Shown here: piece by piece, positions 1 through 7,539 of the stretch
Numbering within the stretch: position 1 is the stretch's first letter
Layout of the letters: each line of letters begins with the position of its first letter
Origin: Halobacillus locisalis
Lineage (GTDB): Bacteria > Bacillota > Bacilli > Bacillales > Halobacillaceae
Length of the DNA stretch: 64,000 bases
NCBI RefSeq assembly: GCF_013694105.1
Contig: NZ_JACEFG010000001.1
Coordinates: 1,116,001-1,180,000, forward strand
Direction of reading: 5' to 3'
Program-made: the position numbers and the translations under genes
Notes under the pieces: model-generated
Told to the model about the DNA's origin: nothing
The model's database searches: none
The model's input: the letters and a program-made list of their open reading frames with translations, nothing else

Positions 1-149
1 CTATCGATGAACTGAAGATCTTTAACGCGACCGGTCCTCTCTAAATCTTCTGCAACTATAAGAGCAACGGGAGCATTCATTTCGTCTGAGGAAAAGCTAA
101 CTGATGGTCCTTTGGGCTTTTTGTACATCCATTCGATTTTGACTTTCAT
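1..149 (-). CDS. Conserved hypothetical protein, 3' part cut by window edge
   Basis: The reading frame starts at an ATG preceded by AAGGTGG at good spacing and runs off the window, so only about 49 N-terminal residues are visible. They begin MKVKIEWMYKKPKG and contain an acidic helix-like stretch (ALIVAEDLERTGRVKDLQF). There is no signal peptide or membrane segment. I do not recognise the family with confidence. It is transcribed in the same direction as the beta-glucosidase gene, but a terminator lies between them, so it is probably a separate unit. Confidence 0.6.
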   Translation of the reverse strand, partial: MKVKIEWMYKKPKGPSVSFSSDEMNAPVALIVAEDLERTGRVKDLQFID

Positions 150-221
150 GATTTGACCACCTTAAAAAAGATTCTTATCCTTTCATTATGACCAAACCCA
201 TCACTCAATAACAAGAAGAAA

Positions 222-253
222 GACCCCAGACGAGAAACTTCTCATCTGGAGTC
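222..253 (-). terminator. Rho-independent terminator after the beta-glucosidase gene
   Basis: An almost perfect inverted repeat (GACTCCAGATGAGAA on the minus strand with its complement) is followed on that strand by a T-rich run. It ends the sugar-utilisation operon. Confidence 0.75.
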
Positions 254-264
254 ATCTATCCAAC

Positions 265-1608
265 TTACACTTCAAACCAACCATTTGTCAGCAATTGTTT
301 GTACCAATAAAAACTATCTTTCGGTGTACGTTCAAACGTCCTGTAGTTCACATGAATGATACCGAAGCGTTTCTCATAGCCTTCTGCCCACTCAAAATTA
401 TCCAATAATGACCATACAAGATAGCCTTGAATCGGAACACCTGATTCGATCGCACGACTTAAGGAAGCTAAGTGTTGTTTTAAATAATCCGTTCGTTCTT
501 TATCTTGAACGCGTCCATCTTTCACTTCATGGTCATAGCAGGCACCGTTTTCTGTAATGTAAATCGGAACATCTCCATAAGTGTCATGGAGGTCTTTCAT
601 AATGCGATAAAACCCGTCAGCATATATAGGCCAACCGATATCAGTACGGCGATTATCCAAAGGGATTTCCTCCGTATCGAATAACCCTGCTCCATCCTTA
701 TGACGCCCTAGACTACCTGTATAGTAGTTGATGCCCATAAAATCAATCGGTTGTGAAATATCGTCCAAGTCACCCTTTTCCACACGTAATGTCGCGTTGT
801 GACGTTCGAAAAGCTGAACCAATTGTTCTGGGTATGACCCTTTAAATACCGGATCCATAAACCACTCTTTCTGCCACATCATTCCTCGCTTACAAGCTTC
901 TATATCCTCTTCTTTCGTGCTGTATGGCTCTAGCCAGCCGACATTCGGGGCGTATCCAATTTCTCCGTCAGAGACGGTGTCACGAAAAGCTTTAACCGCA
1001 CGCCCATGAGCGACGAGCAGATGATGGGAAACATCCACGCCAGCTTGGAGGTCCGTCTTGCCTGGAGCATGGATGCCTAAGTAATTTGATAGGAAAGAGG
1101 CGCACCAAGGCTCATTAATCGTGATCCACTTTTTCACGACGTCACCGAATTCTTGGAACATCGCAAGCGCATATGCTTCAAAAGCATCTATGGTGTCACG
1201 GTTCTCCCATCCACCCTTATCTTGTAATGTTTGAGGAAGGTCCCAGTGATAGAGCGTAATCATTGGTTCGATTCCATTTTCAATCAATTCTTCAATTAAG
1301 TTTCGATAATACGCTACACCTTTAGGATTCAATTCTCCTGTCCCATCCGGCATGACTCTTGGCCATGCAATGCTGAATCGGTACAAGTCTACACCTAATT
1401 CTTTCAAATATTGTACGTCTTCTTTATATCGATGATAACTATCACAAGCCTCGTCACCATGATCTCCGTTCTTTACATTACCCGGTGCGTGGGCGAAGAC
1501 GTCCCAAATAGAAGGCTTCCTTCCGTCTTCATAAGCGGCACCCTCTATTTGGTAAGAAGCTGTTGCAGCTCCCCATTTGATGTGTTTTGGAAATTGAATC
1601 GTCGTCAT
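265..1608 (-). CDS. Glycoside hydrolase family 1 beta-glucosidase
   Basis: This 447-residue protein is a typical full-length GH1 enzyme, a retaining beta-glycosidase with a TIM barrel. The acid/base motif TINEP is at residues 163-167 (Glu166) and the nucleophile motif ITENG at 351-355 (Glu353). YHWDLPQ near 120 and a C-terminal WSLLDNFEWAEGY segment complete the active site. There is no signal peptide, so it is cytoplasmic and should act on short oligosaccharides after uptake. It is the last gene of a locus encoding a sugar ABC importer and a LacI-type regulator, so it probably cleaves the imported beta-glucoside. The exact sugar cannot be told from sequence; GH1 members also include beta-galactosidases and other beta-glycosidases. 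Absence of PTS genes nearby argues for a neutral rather than phosphorylated substrate. Confidence 0.92.
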   Translation of the reverse strand: MTTIQFPKHIKWGAATASYQIEGAAYEDGRKPSIWDVFAHAPGNVKNGDHGDEACDSYHRYKEDVQYLKELGVDLYRFSIAWPRVMPDGTGELNPKGVAYYRNLIEELIENGIEPMITLYHWDLPQTLQDKGGWENRDTIDAFEAYALAMFQEFGDVVKKWITINEPWCASFLSNYLGIHAPGKTDLQAGVDVSHHLLVAHGRAVKAFRDTVSDGEIGYAPNVGWLEPYSTKEEDIEACKRGMMWQKEWFMDPVFKGSYPEQLVQLFERHNATLRVEKGDLDDISQPIDFMGINYYTGSLGRHKDGAGLFDTEEIPLDNRRTDIGWPIYADGFYRIMKDLHDTYGDVPIYITENGACYDHEVKDGRVQDKERTDYLKQHLASLSRAIESGVPIQGYLVWSLLDNFEWAEGYEKRFGIIHVNYRTFERTPKDSFYWYKQLLTNGWFEV

Positions 1609-1646
1609 ATTTCATTACCTCCATCGATGTTCGTCAGGAGAAGAGA

Positions 1647-2660
1647 CTACTTTTCGATCGTAGATGCCCTCAGTACCAGGTCTGGGTCCACTTTGACTGG
1701 ATAAATATCATTTTGATCTCTGATGAGGTCATCTAGCATGTAAGCAGCCAGCTTCCCTAACTTCTGTTTGTCTTGTTTAACGGTAGTTAATGGTGGATCA
1801 CTATAACGGCAAGCTTCGATATCGTCACATCCGATAAGTTGAATATCCTCCGGAACGGATAACCCTTTTTCCTTGATCGCCTTTAAAGCACCAAGCGCCA
1901 TCATATCGGATGCGGCAAAAACAGCTTCTGGATACTCATCACAAGAAAGAATCTCTTTCATTAATTCGTATCCACTTTCTTCAAAGAAATCCCCATAGTG
2001 CGTCCACTCGTCTTTAATTGGTAATCCGAATTTTCTCATCGCCTCTATATATCCGTCATTACGGATACTTGCAATGAGGGAGTCTTGTTTCCCTCCGATG
2101 TAAGCGATTTTCCTGACTTGGTTCAAGTACAAATGTTCAACCACTTTCAGCCCTATTTTTGCATTATCTGTCATGATATAGCTTGAGTGTGGTCCTTCTA
2201 ACTTCAAGTCGATGCCTATACAAGGAATCTGGCTTTGTGCAATTTCATGGACGGCTTCTTCAATTTCGTCACCTGCAATGACCAAACATCCGTCCACATG
2301 GAAATGTTTACAACGCTCCAAGTATTGACTTTCCCCTTGATAGAATTTTTCATTAGAAAACAGGAGAAGATCATAGCCGAGTGCCCCAACGGATTTCTTA
2401 AAGTTATTCACAACTTCATTAAAGAAGGGGTGTTTAAAATCGACGTTAATTTTACCTGCATAAATCAACCCGATCAGGTTTGATTTTTTAGTCGCTAATG
2501 ACTTAGCCGAGAACGTCGGCTGGTAATTTGTATCTTCTATAATCTTGAACACTTTTTTTCTAGTGGCTTCACTAATCCCGCCGTAATTATTCATTATTTT
2601 AGAAACGGTAGCTGGTGAAACACCAGCCATCTTCGCTATATCTCGTATTGTTAAGTCCAT
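1647..2660 (-). CDS. LacI-family transcriptional regulator of the sugar locus
   Basis: The 337-residue protein has an N-terminal LacI helix-turn-helix (residues 3-25, IRDIAKMAGVSPATVSKIM) and hinge helix, then a periplasmic-binding-protein-like ligand domain (for example VFAASDMMALGALKAIKEKG near 240-260). Family members repress sugar genes until the inducer sugar binds. It lies between the second permease gene and the beta-glucosidase gene, all on one strand. Three CG-centred palindromes flank the promoter of the binding-protein gene and are good candidate operators, implying autoregulation. The effector is unknown but is probably the imported glucoside or its hydrolysis product. Confidence 0.93.
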   Translation of the reverse strand: MDLTIRDIAKMAGVSPATVSKIMNNYGGISEATRKKVFKIIEDTNYQPTFSAKSLATKKSNLIGLIYAGKINVDFKHPFFNEVVNNFKKSVGALGYDLLLFSNEKFYQGESQYLERCKHFHVDGCLVIAGDEIEEAVHEIAQSQIPCIGIDLKLEGPHSSYIMTDNAKIGLKVVEHLYLNQVRKIAYIGGKQDSLIASIRNDGYIEAMRKFGLPIKDEWTHYGDFFEESGYELMKEILSCDEYPEAVFAASDMMALGALKAIKEKGLSVPEDIQLIGCDDIEACRYSDPPLTTVKQDKQKLGKLAAYMLDDLIRDQNDIYPVKVDPDLVLRASTIEK

Positions 2661-2737
2661 CCGTCCATGCAGCTCCTTCAGTTCAACCGAAAATTGATTA
2701 CTACTATTGTATCAACAATTAGAGCCAGAGGCATGTA

Positions 2738-3577
2738 TTACTTGATAGACCCTTCTGTAATACTTGAGATAAATAGTTTGTTAAACATCAAGAAGATGAT
2801 GATCAATGGAACCGTTGCCCAGAATACCCCGGACAATAACATTCCGAAGTCAACGCGGAACGCATTATTCAGTGATGCTAGAGCAACTTGCAATGTGTAA
2901 GAAGACGGATCTCTCAACACGGTAAATTGCCATAGGAACTCTCCCCATACTAGGGTGAATACGATAATGCCTAGCGTTGCAAAAGCAGGTTTAATGATAG
3001 GTAAAACGATACTTCGGTAAATTCTGAAGTTCGAGCAACCATCGAGTTTCGCGGCTTCCATTAATTCATCAGGTACCGATTGACTGACGTATTGTCTCAT
3101 TAGAAAGATTCCCAATGGATTTAGTAGGAACAAGACACCAGCACCAAGCAATGTATCCAACCACCCTAATTGAGAGATTAAGTAGTATTGTGGAATCAAT
3201 CCCAGTTGCGGCGGAATAACCATCGTCAATAGAATCAAAATGAACAAAAAGTTCTTTCCAGGAAAGTGAAACTTCGCAAAAGCAAAACCGGCTAAGGAAC
3301 TAATGAGAAGTACCCCGAGCGTTACGGTCGTACATAAGAGAATGGTGTTCCACATTGCCGTAAAGAATGGAATCGTATCCAGAACTTTTTGGAAGTTCGT
3401 GACCAACTGAGTTCCCGGTAAAAGTGTCGGAGGAATCGAGTTATACGCCGCACTCGGACGAGTGGCCATAACGAACATCCAATAGAAAGGGAAAAGTGAC
3501 AGTAATGAAGCAAAGGACAGGACAATATAAACGGGTAGTGTACCCTTCTGCATACGCTTTGTTTTTTGTTTACTCAT
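2738..3577 (-). CDS. Sugar ABC transporter permease, MalG/LacG type
   Basis: This 279-residue protein has six predicted membrane helices. It carries the CUT1-family cytoplasmic loop that docks to the ATPase (EAAKLDGCSNFRIYRSIVLPIIKPAF, given here only by its position, about residues 174-200). It should pair with the adjacent MalF-type permease to form the membrane channel. The upstream permease gene ends three bases before this one starts, so the two are translated together. No ATPase is encoded in the locus. In Bacilli a shared MsmX-type ATPase encoded elsewhere usually serves such CUT1 importers. Confidence 0.93.
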   Translation of the reverse strand: MSKQKTKRMQKGTLPVYIVLSFASLLSLFPFYWMFVMATRPSAAYNSIPPTLLPGTQLVTNFQKVLDTIPFFTAMWNTILLCTTVTLGVLLISSLAGFAFAKFHFPGKNFLFILILLTMVIPPQLGLIPQYYLISQLGWLDTLLGAGVLFLLNPLGIFLMRQYVSQSVPDELMEAAKLDGCSNFRIYRSIVLPIIKPAFATLGIIVFTLVWGEFLWQFTVLRDPSSYTLQVALASLNNAFRVDFGMLLSGVFWATVPLIIIFLMFNKLFISSITEGSIK

Positions 3578-3580
3578 GGG

Positions 3581-4537
3581 TTACACTCCTCTCTTCTTTT
3601 TGCGGCCCATACCAGATGTGATCCAAGTATTGATTGCCGCTGCTCCAACGATGATAATAAGTAATAAAACGGCTGTTGCAGAAGCTGTACCGAATGAGCC
3701 TAAATTAAAGGCATCGCGATATAAGTACATAACGACCGTCATCGCTTCATCACGGTTGAAAGCTGAACTTCCAAGGAAAACAGTTGGCTCTGCGAATAAC
3801 TGAAGAGCACCTACCGTTGACATGAATACCGTTAGAATGATGAATGGCTTAAGCAATGGAACTGTGATATGGAGAAATTGTTGAATCTTATTCGCTCCAT
3901 CGATTGTGGCTGCTTCATATAAGTCTTTCGGGATACTTTGAAGACCAGCTAGATAAATAATCGTGTTATATCCAACCCAGCGCCAAAACACCATTAGAGA
4001 AATGGCGACTTTTGCGCCCCATTCAGATGTTTTCCAGCTGACAGGATCAAAACCGAACAATCCTAGAACGTAGTTAGCTAGTGCAGTTTCGTTACTACTG
4101 AAGAACACTCCAAACACTAAAGCTACGGCGACCATGGATGTGATATAAGGCATGAAAATCGTCACTCGGAAGAAGTTTGTAAATCGAATGACAGCCATAT
4201 TCAAGAAATAAGCAAGAATAATACCAACAATTAGCTGGGGAGCTGTACCCATCAACCCTATAATGATCGTATTGTATAAGGACTTCCAAAACAGAGGATC
4301 TTGTAAAACAATCACAAAGTTTTGCATACCTACGAAATCCATCTCACCCAGACCATTCCACTTCTGAAACGCAAGTAGAATACTGAACACGGCTGGATAT
4401 AAGCCGATAATTCCAAAGATGATAAAAAACGGTGCTACATACAAATATCCAGAGATCATGTCTTTCTTTTTCTCTGACATTTGTTTCTGCTTTACGTTCT
4501 TCGCTGCCGTTTGTTTCCTTTTTTGCACGTTTTCCAC
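3581..4537 (-). CDS. Sugar ABC transporter permease, MalF type
   Basis: The protein has six membrane helices and the CUT1 permease EAA loop (YEAATIDGANKIQQF). I chose the GTG at 4537 because AAGGAGG lies eight bases upstream. A longer frame exists from 4585 but overlaps no ribosome binding site and would prepend 16 residues (MKIIFIWPSFYKEVEG) not expected in the family. From 4537 the protein has 318 residues with a basic, cytoplasmic N-terminus before the first helix. It forms a heterodimer with the downstream MalG-type permease and receives sugar from the lipoprotein encoded immediately upstream. Confidence 0.92.
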   Translation of the reverse strand: MENVQKRKQTAAKNVKQKQMSEKKKDMISGYLYVAPFFIIFGIIGLYPAVFSILLAFQKWNGLGEMDFVGMQNFVIVLQDPLFWKSLYNTIIIGLMGTAPQLIVGIILAYFLNMAVIRFTNFFRVTIFMPYITSMVAVALVFGVFFSSNETALANYVLGLFGFDPVSWKTSEWGAKVAISLMVFWRWVGYNTIIYLAGLQSIPKDLYEAATIDGANKIQQFLHITVPLLKPFIILTVFMSTVGALQLFAEPTVFLGSSAFNRDEAMTVVMYLYRDAFNLGSFGTASATAVLLLIIIVGAAAINTWITSGMGRKKKRGV

Positions 4538-4601
4538 CCCTTCAACCTCCTTATAGAAAGAGGGCCAGATGAAGATAATCTTCATCCAGCCTCTTAGTGT
4601 G

Positions 4602-5885
4602 CTATCGTTTTAAGATATCTTCAATACGCTTAAGTGCTGCATCCCACTCTTGTTGAGGATCGCCGCCTTCTTGTACATTACGTAAAGCGGTTAGAATTTC
4701 GTTGTTCACAGTTACATATTTCGGCCCTTTGTAAACTTCTGGAATCTCTTTAGCTGCTTCTGCAAATACAGACGCTGTGTTCTGTCCGCCGAAGTATTCG
4801 TCCTTGTTGTTTACAAATTCTTCCATTTCATATACTTCTGGAGCCGATGGGAACAATCCACTTTCCGTGAATGATTTCAACTGGTTTTCAGGAGAAAGCA
4901 ACCACTTAGAAAATTCATATGCAGCTTCTTCGTTCTCTGTTTCAGCAGGAATGGCCATATATGAACCGCCCCAGTTACCAGCGAAGTCTGTTGGTAGAGT
5001 CGTTACTTTCCAATTCCCTTTACCTTCAGGAGCGTTCTCTGTCATATAGCCTTTCAACCAAGCCGGAGCCATCTCAACACCAAACTCACCTTTGTTCAAA
5101 GCATTCGCCCATTCTGGTGTCCACATTTCAAAGTTTCCTACATATCCTTGTTCGTTCAGTTCAACAGCATAGTCGTAAGCTTCTTTTACTCCATTGCCAG
5201 ACTCTTCGATCAGTAGTTCACCATCACGGTTAAAGTAGCTGACCTCTAAAGCGTCCATGTTGGCACGGAAAGCCATTTCCATGCTATCCACCATAGGCTT
5301 ACCTGTTTCATCAAGTACTTTTCCTGCAGCATCCGCAAATTCCTGTGGAGTAGAAATCATTTCTGATACCTCATCAGGGTCTGTTGGAAGACCTGCATTC
5401 TCAAAGACCCCTGTATGGTAATACATCGCTTTTGGTCCGATATCTGTTGGAAGTCCGAATAGGAAATCTCCCTCACCGTTCTCAGCCATGTTCCATTTCC
5501 AGTCAAGATAATTATCTTGAATCTCTTCTGCACCTAAATCATATAAGTTCACAAATCGCTCTTGTCCTTCTCTGTAACGGTCCAACTGATCGACCTCGAT
5601 CATCGTCAAGTCAGGAGCACCTGTGCCTGCGGAAATCGAAGTGAACAAGCTATCATGGTGATCGCCTAGTTCTGATCTTTTCACATTGATTGTTACGTCT
5701 GGATTTTGCTCTTCATATTCTTTTGCTAAATCTTCATAGTTGGTTGCACCGAACACCCAAAAGTCTAATGTTACGCCATCGCCATTATCTCCTGACGCTG
5801 AACTTTCGTCCCCACCACTACAAGCAAAAAGGAAAGCACTTACAACCGCTAACATCCCAATTAATAACCCTTTTTTAAATAACAA
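4602..5885 (-). CDS. Sugar ABC transporter substrate-binding lipoprotein
   Basis: The 427-residue extracellular sugar-binding protein has a lipoprotein signal peptide ending in a lipobox (LFACSGG, lipidated Cys22). A mature family 1 solute-binding fold follows. The start codon is TTG, supported by GGAGGAG seven bases upstream. Mature sequence features such as DLTMIEVDQLDRYREG and the C-terminal YEFSKWLLSPENQLKSF helix are typical of CUT1 binding proteins. It is the first gene of the operon, directly downstream of a strong promoter and three palindromic operator candidates. The bound ligand is not identifiable by eye; the linked GH1 enzyme suggests a beta-linked gluco-oligosaccharide. Confidence 0.93.
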   Translation of the reverse strand: MLFKKGLLIGMLAVVSAFLFACSGGDESSASGDNGDGVTLDFWVFGATNYEDLAKEYEEQNPDVTINVKRSELGDHHDSLFTSISAGTGAPDLTMIEVDQLDRYREGQERFVNLYDLGAEEIQDNYLDWKWNMAENGEGDFLFGLPTDIGPKAMYYHTGVFENAGLPTDPDEVSEMISTPQEFADAAGKVLDETGKPMVDSMEMAFRANMDALEVSYFNRDGELLIEESGNGVKEAYDYAVELNEQGYVGNFEMWTPEWANALNKGEFGVEMAPAWLKGYMTENAPEGKGNWKVTTLPTDFAGNWGGSYMAIPAETENEEAAYEFSKWLLSPENQLKSFTESGLFPSAPEVYEMEEFVNNKDEYFGGQNTASVFAEAAKEIPEVYKGPKYVTVNNEILTALRNVQEGGDPQQEWDAALKRIEDILKR

Positions 5886-5912
5886 GTATGATCTCCTCCT
5901 ATAATTGCGGTT

Positions 5913-5936
5913 GTTTACGAAACCGGTTTCGTAAAC
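5913..5936. promoter_or_regulatory. LacI-type operator O1, perfect palindrome
   Basis: A 24-base perfect palindrome is centred on ACCGGT, with arms GTTTACGAA. It lies between the predicted transcription start and the TTG start of the binding-protein gene, where repressor binding would block elongation or initiation. The form fits a LacI/GalR-family operator. The LacI-type regulator encoded downstream is the likely ligand. Confidence 0.75.
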
Positions 5937-5942
5937 TCCTAA

Positions 5943-5966
5943 AAAAAATCAATTGATTTCGTTAAC
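5943..5966. promoter_or_regulatory. LacI-type operator-like palindrome O2, half-conserved
   Basis: The core AAATCAATTGATTT is palindromic and continues on one side as CGTTAAC, the same arm as in O1. It sits at the predicted +1 of the promoter. The other arm is degenerate (A-run), so this may be a weaker site. Confidence 0.5.
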
Positions 5967-5974
5967 TTGATTTG

Positions 5975-6003
5975 ATTATAACTGTTAATGTATCCGTTTT
6001 CAA
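5975..6003 (-). promoter_or_regulatory. Sigma-A promoter of the sugar operon
   Basis: On the minus strand TTGAAA (5998-6003) and a perfect TATAAT (5975-5980) are separated by 17 bases. The start site would fall near 5968, between operator candidates O2 and O3. Confidence 0.8.
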
Positions 6004-6040
6004 TGGTTTTTTCAGAAAAAAATCTATTTTTAATCAAAAA

Positions 6041-6062
6041 TTAGTAAACCGGTTTCGTTACC
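6041..6062. promoter_or_regulatory. LacI-type operator-like site O3 upstream of the promoter
   Basis: AAACCGGTTT at 6046-6055 repeats the exact core of O1, with the right arm CGTTACC. It lies about 40 bases upstream of the -35 element and 120 bases from O1, a distance that would allow repression by DNA looping. That last point is inference. Confidence 0.6.
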
Positions 6063-6064
6063 TT

Positions 6065-6103
6065 GTAAAAAACCACTCTAGAGCGGTTCCTCGTAGAGTG
6101 GTT
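6065..6103 (-). terminator. Terminator after the UPF0047 gene
   Basis: The stem AACCACTCTA/TAGAGTGGTT has a 13-base loop and is followed on the minus strand by TTTTTTACAA. It ends the dapF-UPF0047 transcript. Confidence 0.75.
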
Positions 6104-6108
6104 AAGTA

Positions 6109-6504
6109 TTATTGAACGATCTTAGCGGTATATCGACGGTTTCGCGGTCCATCGAATTCACAAAAATACAATCCTTGCCACGTTCCAAGCATTAACTGCC
6201 CCTTTTCAATAATCAAAGTCTGAGCATGACCAACTGTACTTGTTTTCATATGAGCTGCTGTGTTTCCTTCCATATGTCGATCCTCTGTATGATCCCATGG
6301 ATAGACTTCACGGAATCTTCTGAGCATATCTGTTTTTACATCTGGATCCGCGTTTTCATTCACTGTCAGTCCGGCTGTCGTATGCATAGAAGAAAGAACA
6401 ACAATCCCTTCCTTTACTCCAACCTCGTCTATCCAAGCTTGAACCTCTCCAGTGATGTCAATCATTTGATCATGATGGGAGGTTTTCACATTGAATGTCT
6501 TCAT
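6109..6504 (-). CDS. YjbQ/UPF0047 family protein
   Basis: This 131-residue protein is full length for the UPF0047 family (E. coli YjbQ, reported to have secondary thiamine-phosphate synthase activity). Family hallmarks are [15 protein letters not shown] near 42-56, [11 protein letters not shown] near 80-90 and the C-terminal [19 protein letters not shown]. The conserved histidines line a probable metal or phosphate site. It starts two bases after the stop of the dapF-like gene, so the two are almost certainly cotranscribed. The true physiological role of the family is not settled. It should not be confused with the unrelated B. subtilis antiporter also named YjbQ. Confidence 0.9.
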   Translation of the reverse strand: MKTFNVKTSHHDQMIDITGEVQAWIDEVGVKEGIVVLSSMHTTAGLTVNENADPDVKTDMLRRFREVYPWDHTEDRHMEGNTAAHMKTSTVGHAQTLIIEKGQLMLGTWQGLYFCEFDGPRNRRYTAKIVQ

Positions 6505-6506
6505 CG

Positions 6507-7484
6507 TTAGGACTCTCCTCCAACTTGAGAAGCTGCATATTGTTCTAACTTTTCATATATTTCATTTTCAGTATCAAACGTTTCTCTTCCATAAAGACAG
6601 AAACTATCCAAAGAATCATTTACATCTAATATTGCACGAAAGACGTTCGTACCATTTCCACGCAGTTGAATAGAAAATGAACCTTCTTGATCTTTTGAAA
6701 CAATACAATTGACGAGTCCACCCTTGTTAATGACAATAATCGGCTGGTTCAATTCGTTCGGTCCTAACAGAGTCGATACGAGAGAAGATGCAGACATGGC
6801 CGTTCCACAAGCATTCGTCAACCCAACTCCACGCTCAAAGGTTTGAACGAATATTTTGTTTTTTTCTAAGACTTGAACGAAACTGACATTGACCCCTTTT
6901 GGGAAAACAGACGGCAATTGATTTGCTTTTTGTCCTACCTCAAGTAAGTCTTCTTGGTCAACCTTGTTCACCATGGCCACTATATGAGGATTCGGGACAC
7001 TCAAGGCTGTGAATTTATATTTCTCTGAAAGCTCAGGAATCCATCCATCGACTATTTCGTTTTCACTAACATCTAGAGGAAGAGAAGCAGGGGCAAAAGA
7101 AACTGGCTCGATCGCTACAGAGAATGTATCGATCTTCGGATAGATTTCCTCGACTTGACTGACTTCTAATACCGCTTTCTCGGTTTGAATAGCGATTCTC
7201 GATTTTCCTGTTTTCTCTATCATATGCCTCGCCACACAACGTAAGCCGTTTCCACACATTTCAGCTTCAGAACCATCTGAATTGAACATCCGCATCCGTC
7301 CTTCTGCTTTGTCACTTGACATGACAAAGAGAATACCGTCAGACCCTACCCCATCGATACGGTCACATAATAAAATGGACAATTGCTCTCTTTCTTCTTC
7401 TGTAAAGGAAAGGTTATGTTCTATTTCGTCAATCAGTATGAAATCATTTCCAGATCCGTGGCATTTAATGAAGGGAATTTTCAC
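6507..7484 (-). CDS. dapF: Diaminopimelate epimerase family protein
   Basis: The protein interconverts LL- and meso-diaminopimelate in lysine and cell-wall synthesis if orthologous to DapF. Both catalytic cysteines are present: MCGNG (Cys77) and TNACGTAM (Cys226), with the N-terminal [12 protein letters not shown] motif. I start at GTG 7484, preceded by GAGGAGG, rather than the longer frame at 7502. It has 325 residues against the usual 275-290, owing to a C-terminal tail of roughly 45 residues that follows [10 protein letters not shown]. The gene lies 55 bases downstream of an iron-siderophore permease gene on the same strand. A DapF-like fold is also used by the staphylopine histidine racemase CntK, so substrate should be checked. 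Confidence 0.85.
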   Translation of the reverse strand: MKIPFIKCHGSGNDFILIDEIEHNLSFTEEEREQLSILLCDRIDGVGSDGILFVMSSDKAEGRMRMFNSDGSEAEMCGNGLRCVARHMIEKTGKSRIAIQTEKAVLEVSQVEEIYPKIDTFSVAIEPVSFAPASLPLDVSENEIVDGWIPELSEKYKFTALSVPNPHIVAMVNKVDQEDLLEVGQKANQLPSVFPKGVNVSFVQVLEKNKIFVQTFERGVGLTNACGTAMSASSLVSTLLGPNELNQPIIVINKGGLVNCIVSKDQEGSFSIQLRGNGTNVFRAILDVNDSLDSFCLYGRETFDTENEIYEKLEQYAASQVGGES

Positions 7485-7539
7485 TGCTGAGCCTCCTCGC
7501 ATTTTTTCCTATCATAGCATATCTATTACGCTTCGTCGT

